A stretch of DNA of 64,000 bases from NCBI RefSeq assembly GCF_002261335.1, contig NZ_NEVL01000001.1, positions 992,001-1,056,000 of the forward strand, read 5' to 3'. The notes beneath the pieces were generated by a model. It worked only from the letters and a program-made list of their open reading frames with translations, was not told where the DNA came from and did no database searches. A program made the translations under genes and the position numbers. Position 1 is the stretch's first letter. The number at the start of each line of letters is the position of its first letter. Below are positions 33,753-41,438 of the stretch, one piece after another. This DNA is from Bordetella genomosp. 1. GTDB taxonomy: Bacteria > Pseudomonadota > Gammaproteobacteria > Burkholderiales > Burkholderiaceae_B.

Positions 33753-34535
33753 TCAGGCCGGCGTCATGGCGAGCACGCGCAGCGGGCTGCCCGAGCCGTT
33801 GCGGATCTTCAGCGGCGCGGAGAAGATCACCGCGCCCTTGGGCGGCAGCTGGTCCAGGTTGGTCAGGCACTGCAGGCCGTAGCGGTTGTTGCCGTGCATG
33901 AAGTAGTGGCAGGGGTAGGGCGGGTCCAGGTGGGCGGCCTGGCCGGCGTCGGTGCCGACCGATTCGGTGCCGAAGCCGTGCACGTCGCGCTCCTTGACCA
34001 GCCACGGCACCACCTCGGCATCGGGTCCGGGCGAGTGCGCGCCGTCGGCCTGCATGTTGAGGTAGTCGGCCGGCTTGGCGCGCTTGGACCAGTCGGTGCG
34101 CATCAGCACCCAGGCGCGCGCCGGGATCTCGCCGTGTTCGGCCTCCCAGCGCTTGACGAAGTCGATGGTGAGCAGGAAGTCGGGGTTGTCGCGCGACTCG
34201 CGCGAGCAGTCGATCACGCAGGCGTTGGCCACGAAGGCCTCCACCGGAATGGTGTCCACCGTGTTGTCGGGCTGGTCCTTGCCGCTGATCCAGTGCGCCG
34301 GCGCGTCGAAGTGGGTGCCGGTGTGTTCGGAGCAGGAGAAGTTGTTCCAGTACCAGGCCGGGCCGCGCTCGTCGTAGCGCGAGATCTCCTCGATGCGGAA
34401 CGGCCAGGCCTGGCCGAACTCCGGCGGCAGCTGGATGGTGGGGAATTCGGGCGTGAGCGTTTCGGTCAGGTCGACCACGCGGATCCGGCCGGCGGCCAGG
34501 TCGGTCACGAAACGGGCGAGGGTGTCAGCACTCAA
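33753..34535 (-). CDS. Cyclase-family metal hydrolase (kynurenine formamidase / isatin hydrolase-like)
   Basis: The 260-residue protein contains the family metal-binding motif HTGTHFDAPAH (residues 71-81), which binds Mn or Zn through His and Asp side chains, plus DLTETLTPEFPTIQLPPEFG near the start. Members include kynurenine formamidase and isatin hydrolase, which opens isatin to isatinate. The second reaction is a good fit to this operon. The start is a TTG at 34535 with a strong AAGGAG six bases upstream, the best-supported start in the frame. It lies 30 bases after the DUF35-SDR gene. Confidence 0.85.
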   Translation of the reverse strand: MSADTLARFVTDLAAGRIRVVDLTETLTPEFPTIQLPPEFGQAWPFRIEEISRYDERGPAWYWNNFSCSEHTGTHFDAPAHWISGKDQPDNTVDTIPVEAFVANACVIDCSRESRDNPDFLLTIDFVKRWEAEHGEIPARAWVLMRTDWSKRAKPADYLNMQADGAHSPGPDAEVVPWLVKERDVHGFGTESVGTDAGQAAHLDPPYPCHYFMHGNNRYGLQCLTNLDQLPPKGAVIFSAPLKIRNGSGSPLRVLAMTPA

Positions 34536-34565
34536 TTCAGGCTCCTTGTCGAGGGCGCGGCGGGC

Positions 34566-35807
34566 TCAGGCGCCCAGCTCGCGTTCCAGTCCCTTGGGGT
34601 TGTCGGCCAGGCGCGCGAGGAATTCCTCGGCCACGTCGCCCACGTAGACGTCTTCGATGCCGGCCTCCAGCGCGCGCACGATGGCGCTGGCGATGGCCTT
34701 GGGCGCCACGCGCGGCGGCGGCGTGCGCTGCTCCCATTCGTGGTCCACCGGACCGGGGAAGACATTGACCACGCGCACGCCGGCCGGGCGGAATTCGGCG
34801 CGCAGGCATTGCGCCAGCGACAGCGCGGCCGCCTTGCTGGCCGACCATACGCCGCGGCCCGGCAGGTTCATCTGGGCATAGATGCTCAGCACATTGACCC
34901 AGGCGCAGGCGCTGTTCACGCCATCCGAGGCGCGGGCGGCCATGCCGGGGCCGAAGGCCTGCGCCAGGCGCATCAGGCCCAGGCAGTTCACGTCGAGCGC
35001 GTCGCGGGCGCGGTTGACGTCGCGCGCGCCCAGCAGGCCGCCCTCGCGTTCGTAGTCGGCGGTGTTGATCAGGATGTCGACCTTGCCGCCGATCGAGCCG
35101 GCCGCGCGGTCGATCGCGTCGGTGTCGGTCACGTCGAGCGGCAGCGTGCTGACGCGTTCGTCCTGGCGCAGCCGCTCGAAGGCCGGATCCTGGCGCCAGG
35201 CCTGCGGGTCGCCCACGAACACGTGGGTGGCGCCGGCCTGCAGCAGCGCGGGCACCAGCGCCTGGCCCACGGCCGACTTGCCGTCGGTCACCAGCACGCG
35301 GCGCAGCTTCGGGGTGCACGAGGTTTCGCGCAGCGTTTTGTCGTCTTGCATGTCGGGCGTGTCCTCGGGGGGCAGGGCGATCAGCACGGCCTGGCCGCTG
35401 CGATCGAGTTTGAGGGCAAGTCGCACCGGACCGCCATCGGGGCAATCCTGGTGCAGGTGGGCCACCACGCTGGGGCCGGCGTTCATCACCACGGTGCCGA
35501 CCTGCCAGGGCAGGCGCTCGCGGAAATAGAGATCGTTGCTGTGCTGCAGGGTGGTGCGCGCGATCAGCGTGCCCAGCGGCGATACCTCGCGCCAGGGCAG
35601 CTCGTGATGCAGGCAGGCGCCGCAGACCTCGCGCGGCGGGTACTGCACCGTGCCGCAGGCCGCGCACACCTGCATGCGGAAGCGGCCCAGCGCGGCGGCG
35701 GCCGTGAGGCCGAGCGCGGCGCGGCTGCGGGCGCCGGGCGGCAGGGTGGGCTGGCGCGTGCGCGCCACGGGATCCTTGCGCGGCGGGCGCTTGAGCGGTT
35801 CGGTCAT
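34566..35807 (-). CDS. DUF35 (OB-fold/Zn-ribbon) fused to an SDR domain with an altered active site
   Basis: A 413-residue two-domain protein. Residues 30-150 are a DUF35 acyl-CoA-associated domain: zinc ribbon with Cys48, Cys51, Cys62 and Cys65, then an OB fold (PLGTLIARTTLQHSNDLYFR). Residues 168-400 are an SDR domain in which the glycine motif is degenerate (VTDGKSAVGQAL) and the catalytic YxxxK tyrosine is Trp (VWSASK, Trp321, Lys325); Ser308 remains. The SDR half is therefore probably not an ordinary dehydrogenase. DUF35 proteins partner thiolase-fold proteins, and the gene upstream encodes one with a 4-base overlap. Confidence 0.88.
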   Translation of the reverse strand: MTEPLKRPPRKDPVARTRQPTLPPGARSRAALGLTAAAALGRFRMQVCAACGTVQYPPREVCGACLHHELPWREVSPLGTLIARTTLQHSNDLYFRERLPWQVGTVVMNAGPSVVAHLHQDCPDGGPVRLALKLDRSGQAVLIALPPEDTPDMQDDKTLRETSCTPKLRRVLVTDGKSAVGQALVPALLQAGATHVFVGDPQAWRQDPAFERLRQDERVSTLPLDVTDTDAIDRAAGSIGGKVDILINTADYEREGGLLGARDVNRARDALDVNCLGLMRLAQAFGPGMAARASDGVNSACAWVNVLSIYAQMNLPGRGVWSASKAAALSLAQCLRAEFRPAGVRVVNVFPGPVDHEWEQRTPPPRVAPKAIASAIVRALEAGIEDVYVGDVAEEFLARLADNPKGLERELGA

Positions 35808-36970
35808 GCCGTGCTCCCCAGCAGCGCCGCGCCGGTGCACAGGCCGCGGTCGTAGTTGATCATGCCGAAGCCGCTGACCAGCGCGGTGCGGGCGCGGGCG
35901 ACCTGGCCCGCGCCGCTCTGCCCGGTGAGCTGGCGCAGCGCCTCGACCATGCCGAGATAGCCGCCGGCCGCGCCGGCCTGGCCCACGGAGAGCTGGCCGC
36001 CGTTGGTGTTGAACGGAAAGCTGCCGTCCACCGTGAACGTGTGGCGCCGCACGAAGGCGGGGCCTTCGTTCTTGGCGCAGAAGCCCAGGTCTTCCAGCTG
36101 CATGAAATTGATCACCGGATAGTCGTCGTAGGCCTGCATCAGGTCCACGTCGGCCGGGCCGCGGCCCGCCTGGGCGTAGAGGTCGTCCACGTCCAGGGTC
36201 CAGCCGCCGCGCGTCTGGATCGCGTCCTCGCTCCAGGCGTTGTGGCGTTCGATCGTGCCCAGCACCTGCACGTGGGCCAGGCCGAGCTGGCGCGCGCGGT
36301 CGGCGCTCATCACCAGGAAGGCGTCGGCGCCGGCGCAGGGCATCACGCAGTCGAACAGGTGGATCGGGCTGGCGATCTCGCGCGCGCCCAGGTACTGCTC
36401 GAGCGTGAGCGGTTTCTTCATCAGCGCGTGCGGATAGCGCAGCGCGTTGTCGCGCTGGGCCACGCAGAGCTTGCCGAAGTCGGCGCGGGTGGCGCCGCTC
36501 TCGCGCATGTAGTGGTCGGTCAGCAGCGCGAAGCTCGCATTCGGGCCGCCCGCGCCGTAGGGGTAGACGCCGTCCTGCGCAAAGCGCGAGAACTGGCTCA
36601 CGGTGTTGCGGAACGAGTCCACGTGGTTGGTGTCGCCGGCCACGCAGGCGATCACGTCGGCGTCGCCGGCCTGCACCGCGCGCGCGGCGCGGCGCAGCGC
36701 CACCACGCCGGAGGCGCCGCCCATCGGGATGTGGTCGAGCCAGCGCGGCTGCATGCCGAGATGCTGCATCAGGCCCACGGCGCTGTCGGGCGCCAGCGTG
36801 AAGCTCGACACGCACACGCCGTCGATGTCGTGCTTGCGCAGCCCCGCGCCCTGGATCAGTTGCGCCAGCGCGCGTCCCAGCCACCAGTGCGCCGCATGGG
36901 TGCTGTAGCGCACGTAAGGCACCGATACCGGCACCGCCACCGCCACGCCGTCGTAGCCGCGCCGGCTCAT
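35804..36970 (-). CDS. Thiolase-like protein lacking the nucleophilic Cys (candidate retro-aldolase)
   Basis: A 388-residue thiolase-fold (SCP-x/lipid-transfer type) protein. The position that normally holds the acyl-accepting Cys reads GGASG (residues 84-88), and the usual GHPxGA histidine is replaced in GQAGAAGG (330-337); a Tyr and a CTG survive at the end (MINYDRGLCTG, Tyr373, Cys378). This pattern is that of steroid Ltp2-type aldolases, which need a DUF35 partner and split tertiary beta-hydroxyacyl-CoAs into a ketone and an acyl-CoA. The next gene encodes a DUF35 protein (ATGA overlap), so the same chemistry is likely here. It is not expected to be a true thiolase. Confidence 0.85.
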   Translation of the reverse strand: MSRRGYDGVAVAVPVSVPYVRYSTHAAHWWLGRALAQLIQGAGLRKHDIDGVCVSSFTLAPDSAVGLMQHLGMQPRWLDHIPMGGASGVVALRRAARAVQAGDADVIACVAGDTNHVDSFRNTVSQFSRFAQDGVYPYGAGGPNASFALLTDHYMRESGATRADFGKLCVAQRDNALRYPHALMKKPLTLEQYLGAREIASPIHLFDCVMPCAGADAFLVMSADRARQLGLAHVQVLGTIERHNAWSEDAIQTRGGWTLDVDDLYAQAGRGPADVDLMQAYDDYPVINFMQLEDLGFCAKNEGPAFVRRHTFTVDGSFPFNTNGGQLSVGQAGAAGGYLGMVEALRQLTGQSGAGQVARARTALVSGFGMINYDRGLCTGAALLGSTA

Positions 36971-38601
36971 GCGGCGTGCTCCTGGCGCTTCTTCAGCGCG
37001 CGGGTATCGACGCAGCGCGCCGTGCCCGGCAGGGTCGGCGCCCAGGTCTTCATCTCGCCGCGCTGGATCTTGTTGGTGGTGGTGAGCGGCAGGGCGTCGA
37101 CGAAGGCGACGTAGCCGGGCGCCTTGTAGTAGGCCAGCTGCTCCAGGCACCAGCCCACCAGTTCGCGGGCGGCGGCCTCGCGCGCGGCGGCATCGGCCGG
37201 CTCGGCCTCGGCCACCACGCACACCAGCACCTCGTCGCCGCGCACGGCGTCGGGCACGGCCGCCACGGCCGCCGACTTCACCAGCGGATGGCGCAGCAGC
37301 ACCGCCTCGACCTCGACGGCGGAGATGTTCTCGCCGCTGCGGCGAATCACGTTCTTCTTGCGGTCGACGAAGCGCAACGCGCCGTCGGCGTCGCGGCGCA
37401 CGATGTCGCCGGTGTGGAACCAGCCGCCCTCCCAGGCCGCGTCGGTAGCCTCGGCGTCCTTGAGGTAGCCGGCGAAGAAGCCGTAGCGCGGATCGTCGCC
37501 GCCATGGCGCACCAGCAGCTCGCCCGGCTCGCCGGCGGCGGCGTCGCTGCCGTCGTCGGCCACGATGCGGACCTGCACTTCGGCGCCTTCGCGGCCGAAG
37601 CAGTTCGAGCCGATGTGACGCGGCTCCTCGTTGGCGATCACCACCGCGCCCGCGCCGGTCTCGGTCATGGCCCAGGCCTCCAGCAGCGGAAAGCCGAAGC
37701 GTTCCTCGAAGGGGGCATGCAGGCCGCGCTCGACCCCGGCGCCAAAGCCGAAGCGCACCTGGTGGTCACGGTCGCTCTCGGCGGCGGGCGCCTTCATCAG
37801 CATGGCGGGCATCACGCCCAGGTAGTGCAGCACGGTGGCGCGCGACGCGCGCACGCTGTCCCACCAGGTGCGCGGATGGAAGCGGTCCAGCGTGATGAGG
37901 CAGCCGCCGGTCAGCACCATCGCCATGGCCGAGTACGCCATCGCGTTCATGTGCACCAGCGGCAGCGGCGTGAGCATGCGCTCGGCGCCGGGCCGCAGCG
38001 ACACCAGGCCGCCGCTCTCGGCGTACCAGCGGCCCGCGTGCAGGAAATAGCGGTTGGGCAGGATGCAGCCCTTGGGCCGGCCGGTGGTGCCGGACGTGTA
38101 CAGCAGCGCGCATTCGGTCTGCTCGTCCAGCGGCTCGCCGGCGCGCGGCGGCGCGAAGGGCGCCGGCGGCACGGTCTCGTCGGGGCCGATCACCACCAGC
38201 TCGCGCCCGGCACGCCGGGCGGCCGCGCGCAGCTCGTCGTGGCGCTGCGGCAGCGCCACGGCCAGCGCGATCTCGGAGTGGCCGGTGAGATACTCGAGCT
38301 CGGCGGCGCGCAGGTCCTGGTTGATCGGCACCACCGACACGCCGAGCGCGTTCAGGGCGAACCAGTGCAGGAAGAACGCGGGGCGGTTCTCGAGCAGCAG
38401 GCCGGCGCGGTGGCCGTGGCCATAGCCGGCCTTCTCATAGGCGGCCCGCAGCGTCTCGATGCGGGCGGCCGCGTCGGCGTAGCTCAGTTCGCCGGCGTCG
38501 ATGCCGTAGATGCCGGCCGTTTCGGGCAGCACGCAGACGAAGGCATGCTGCGGCCACTGCCGCGCGCTCTCGATGTATGCCTGGTAGACGGTGGTACTCA
38601 C
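36967..38601 (-). CDS. AMP-dependent acyl/aryl-CoA ligase
   Basis: An ANL-superfamily ligase (544 residues) that activates a carboxylic acid to its CoA ester through an acyl-adenylate. Seen: P-loop LLYTSGTTGRPKGCILPNRY (about residue 168), EAWAMTETGAGAVVIANEE, GGWFHTGDIVRRDADGALRF and KNVIRRSGENISAVEVEAV, with the C-terminal catalytic Lys in LTTTNKIQRGEMK. The start is a GTG at 38601. In the proposed pathway it would activate dioxindole-3-acetate. It lies between the dioxygenase beta gene (10-base gap) and the thiolase-like gene (4-base overlap). Confidence 0.92.
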   Translation of the reverse strand: MSTTVYQAYIESARQWPQHAFVCVLPETAGIYGIDAGELSYADAAARIETLRAAYEKAGYGHGHRAGLLLENRPAFFLHWFALNALGVSVVPINQDLRAAELEYLTGHSEIALAVALPQRHDELRAAARRAGRELVVIGPDETVPPAPFAPPRAGEPLDEQTECALLYTSGTTGRPKGCILPNRYFLHAGRWYAESGGLVSLRPGAERMLTPLPLVHMNAMAYSAMAMVLTGGCLITLDRFHPRTWWDSVRASRATVLHYLGVMPAMLMKAPAAESDRDHQVRFGFGAGVERGLHAPFEERFGFPLLEAWAMTETGAGAVVIANEEPRHIGSNCFGREGAEVQVRIVADDGSDAAAGEPGELLVRHGGDDPRYGFFAGYLKDAEATDAAWEGGWFHTGDIVRRDADGALRFVDRKKNVIRRSGENISAVEVEAVLLRHPLVKSAAVAAVPDAVRGDEVLVCVVAEAEPADAAAREAAARELVGWCLEQLAYYKAPGYVAFVDALPLTTTNKIQRGEMKTWAPTLPGTARCVDTRALKKRQEHAA

Positions 38602-38611
38602 GCCGCGCTCC

Positions 38612-39106
38612 TCACATGAACAGTTGAATGTTGCCGAACGCGGCGTCGCAATTGAGCAGGTCCACGCGCTTGAGCCGGATGCGCAGCGCGCCGTCCTGCT
38701 CCACCAGGTGATGGGTGGTCCAGCCCGCGTACAGGGTCTGCTCGTCCTGGCGCGCCTCGACGTAATGGAACGCGGTGCGCACCACGTAGCGGCCCGCCTC
38801 GGGCGCGTGTTCGGGGTGGCCGCGCTCGATCGTGGGCGCCTGCAGCAGGTGGTGCGAGCGGCTGCGCGGCTGCTGCGAGAACGTGCGATTGCCCGCCAGC
38901 CGTTCCACCCGCACCTTCAGCAGCAGCAGGTCTTCGTACATCAGCGAGGCGTGCAGCCGCGCGTCCTGCTGGTCGTGCGCCAGCGGCATCCAGTAATGGC
39001 CGTCGTCGGTGTAGAGCGCGAGCCAGTCGTCGAAGCGCTGCTCGTCGAGCATGCGCGCCTCGGCATAGACGAAGTCGGTCAGGCGTTGGTCGATCGGCGC
39101 GCTCAT
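38612..39106 (-). CDS. iadE: Rieske-type ring-hydroxylating dioxygenase, small (beta) subunit
   Basis: A 164-residue protein of the SnoaL-like beta-subunit family that packs against the catalytic alpha subunit. It begins RLTDFVYAEARMLDEQRFDD and WLALYTDDGHYWMPLAHDQQ, and has LKVRVERLAGNRTFSQQPRS in the middle, all typical of the family. Its ATG overlaps the alpha-subunit stop (ATGA), consistent with stoichiometric synthesis. The name follows the Variovorax iad locus, by content and order; the assignment is by memory of that locus and not by a search. Confidence 0.88.
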   Translation of the reverse strand: MSAPIDQRLTDFVYAEARMLDEQRFDDWLALYTDDGHYWMPLAHDQQDARLHASLMYEDLLLLKVRVERLAGNRTFSQQPRSRSHHLLQAPTIERGHPEHAPEAGRYVVRTAFHYVEARQDEQTLYAGWTTHHLVEQDGALRIRLKRVDLLNCDAAFGNIQLFM

Positions 39107-40434
39107 GCCCGGGCCTCCATGCTGTCGGTGAGGTAGCGGGCCCATGCGCGATACTGGTTGCGCATCTGCCATTCGTTGGTGCCGTTGGTCACGACGTTGC
39201 GCTGCTCCGCCTCGCCGGGCGTGTACAGCCGCGCCACGTTGACCCAGTCGTGCGCGCGCGAGGCCAGGCCCTGCTGGGCGCGCTCGTACATCTCCAGGTC
39301 GTCGTGGCCCACCACCGAGGTCGGCGCGTTGATCAGGCGGTTGTACATGAGCGTGCGTTCGAGCAGCAGGTCTGGCGCGCCCACCAGGCGGAACGTCCAC
39401 GACTCGACCAGGGTGCGGTCGGCGGCGAGCGGCTTGAAGATGCGCAGGGTCTGGATCGGGCCCTTCACCATGATGTTGGGAAAGTACACGGTGTTGTGCC
39501 GCACCTCGCCCAGGATCGCGTGCGCGCGCTCCTCGCCGTAGGCGGCCACCATGCTGTCCCAGTAGCCGGGGATCGTCGAGTAGGCGGCGTGGATCGAATC
39601 GGACACGCCGGTGTGACCGTGGCCGTTCTCCCACACGCGGATGCCCATGTTCTCGAAGAACTCATAGGGCGAGATGAAGGGCGCGAACAGCTCCACCGCC
39701 ATGGGCTTGGGCGTGCCTTCGGGCGCGGCCTCCCACACCTTCACCGCGGTGCCGGCCGACGATTCGTGCGCCACCATCGGGTGACACGTGTCGGTCTGGT
39801 TGTCGACCAGCATCTTCCAGTTGCAGCGGTGCACGTAGCGGAACACGCCGCCGGCCACCTCGAGCCTGCCCTCGGGCGAGCGGTCCACCATGTTGTCCAG
39901 CGTGCTGAGCGATTCGCCGAAGAACTCGGCGAAGCCCTGGCCCTCCGGGTTCAGGCGGCAGAAGATGAAGCCGCGATAGTTTTCCATCGCGCCCACCGCG
40001 GCCATGCCGGTGCTGGCCTCGCACGCGGACAGCACCTCGGGGTCGTAGCCTTTCTTGAGCGGGATCGACAGCAGGCTGCCGTCGGTCTTGAAGGTCCAGG
40101 CGTGATACGGGCAGCGGAAGAACTTGCCGGTATTGCCGCAGGCATCGCCCGCCACCATCGTGCCCTTGTGCGGGCAGCGGTTGTACAGCACCCGCACGCT
40201 CTTGTCGCTGTGGCGCACCATCACCACGGGCTGCAGGCCCACGGTGGTCGTGATGTAGTCGCCGCTGTTCGGCACCTGCGACTCATGGCCCACGTAGACC
40301 CAGGTCGCGGCGTAGAGATGCTCCATCTCCAGGTCGAACAGCTCGGGGCTGGTGAACAGATCCTTGTGCACCTCGGTCTCGCGCACCAGGGCGCGGACGG
40401 CAGCGGGATTGTCGCGGTATTGCGGATTCGCCAT
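39103..40434 (-). CDS. iadD: Rieske-type ring-hydroxylating dioxygenase, large (alpha) subunit
   Basis: The catalytic subunit (443 residues). Rieske [2Fe-2S] ligands are Cys87 and His89 (NRCPHKGTMVAGD) and Cys108 and His111 (FFRCPYHAWTF). The mononuclear iron site is in DNQTDTCHPMVAHE, with His218 and His223 and an Asp bridging the subunits. It would oxygenate the aromatic substrate; in the iad locus this is indole-3-acetate to dioxindole-3-acetate. The reductase gene is 8 bases upstream, and the beta gene overlaps downstream. No separate ferredoxin gene is present, so electrons probably come straight from the reductase, which has its own [2Fe-2S] centre. Confidence 0.9.
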   Translation of the reverse strand: MANPQYRDNPAAVRALVRETEVHKDLFTSPELFDLEMEHLYAATWVYVGHESQVPNSGDYITTTVGLQPVVMVRHSDKSVRVLYNRCPHKGTMVAGDACGNTGKFFRCPYHAWTFKTDGSLLSIPLKKGYDPEVLSACEASTGMAAVGAMENYRGFIFCRLNPEGQGFAEFFGESLSTLDNMVDRSPEGRLEVAGGVFRYVHRCNWKMLVDNQTDTCHPMVAHESSAGTAVKVWEAAPEGTPKPMAVELFAPFISPYEFFENMGIRVWENGHGHTGVSDSIHAAYSTIPGYWDSMVAAYGEERAHAILGEVRHNTVYFPNIMVKGPIQTLRIFKPLAADRTLVESWTFRLVGAPDLLLERTLMYNRLINAPTSVVGHDDLEMYERAQQGLASRAHDWVNVARLYTPGEAEQRNVVTNGTNEWQMRNQYRAWARYLTDSMEARA

Positions 40435-40442
40435 GGTTGCCT

Positions 40443-41417
40443 CTACAGGTCCAGCACCAGCCGCGCCGACTTGCAGCGCGAGATGCACATCTGGATGACC
40501 GTGCCGCTGGCCTTCTCGGCGGCCGACAGGTAGTAATCGCGGTGATCCGGCTCGCCCTCGAGCACGGTGGCCTGGCACACGCCGCACTCGCCGCGCTTGC
40601 AGTCGTAGAGCGGATCGCAGCCCGCCTCTTCGAGCACGTCGACGATGGTCTTGTCGGCCGGCACGGTCAGCACCTTGCCCGACTGGCGCAGCTCCACCTC
40701 GAAGGGCTGGTCGCCGGCCTGGGCCGCCGCGGTGGTGAACAGCTCGAAATGCACGTGGGCCGGCGGCCAGCCGCGTTCGGCCGCCTTCGCGATCACCGCG
40801 TCGATGAGGCCCTTCGGGCCGCACACGTACAGGTGCTGGTGCGGCGTGCTCGCCGCCAGCAGGGCGTCCAGGTCGAAGGCGCCGCCCTCGTCGTCGGCAT
40901 ACAGGCGCAGCGCGCTGCCGGCCAGCGTCTCGAGCTCCTGCGCGAACGCCAGCTGGCTGCGGCTGCGGCCGGTGTAGTGCAGCGAGTAGGGCCGGCCGGC
41001 CGCGGCCAGCGCCGTCGCCATGGCCGCGATCGGCGTGATGCCGATGCCGCCCGCGATCAGGATCACGTCGGGCTCGTCGGCCGGGGCCTCGTGCAGCGGA
41101 AAGTCGTTCTTCGGGCCCTCGGCCTCGAGCTCGTCGCCCACGGCCAGCGCGTGCATGTGGCGCGAGCCGCCCTGGCTGTTGTCTTCGAGGCGGATGCCGA
41201 GGCGGTAGCGCGCCGGCGTGGCGAAGTCGGCCGCCGCGCCCGCGGTCGCGATCAGCGAGTAGCAGCGCGGTTCGGACAGCCCCGGGACGCGGATCTTGAG
41301 GTGGGCGCCGGGCCCGAAGGCGGGCAGCGGGCCGCCGTCGGCGCGCTCCAGACAGACCGAGCGGATCAAGGGCGATTCTTGGCGGATGTCGCGTACGACG
41401 AGTTTCAGCGATGCCAC
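40443..41417 (-). CDS. iadC: PDR/VanB-type reductase of the dioxygenase system
   Basis: The electron-transfer partner: 324 residues with an FNR-like flavin domain (RCYS at 51-54), an NADH-binding motif (GGIGITP at 123-129, YVCGPKGLID at about 197) and a C-terminal plant-type [2Fe-2S] domain whose ligands are Cys273, Cys278, Cys281 and Cys311. This is the single-protein phthalate-dioxygenase-reductase architecture, which makes a separate ferredoxin unnecessary. The start is a GTG at 41417. It lies between iorB (21 bases) and iadD (8 bases). Assignment to iadC rests on order and family. Confidence 0.88.
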   Translation of the reverse strand: MASLKLVVRDIRQESPLIRSVCLERADGGPLPAFGPGAHLKIRVPGLSEPRCYSLIATAGAAADFATPARYRLGIRLEDNSQGGSRHMHALAVGDELEAEGPKNDFPLHEAPADEPDVILIAGGIGITPIAAMATALAAAGRPYSLHYTGRSRSQLAFAQELETLAGSALRLYADDEGGAFDLDALLAASTPHQHLYVCGPKGLIDAVIAKAAERGWPPAHVHFELFTTAAAQAGDQPFEVELRQSGKVLTVPADKTIVDVLEEAGCDPLYDCKRGECGVCQATVLEGEPDHRDYYLSAAEKASGTVIQMCISRCKSARLVLDL

Positions 41418-41438
41418 GATGGATCTCGATGTAGGGAG

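Noticed and set aside
35804-36970. Annotation as acetyl-CoA acetyltransferase
   Set aside because: The nucleophilic Cys and the GHP histidine are both missing, so thiolysis is not supported.
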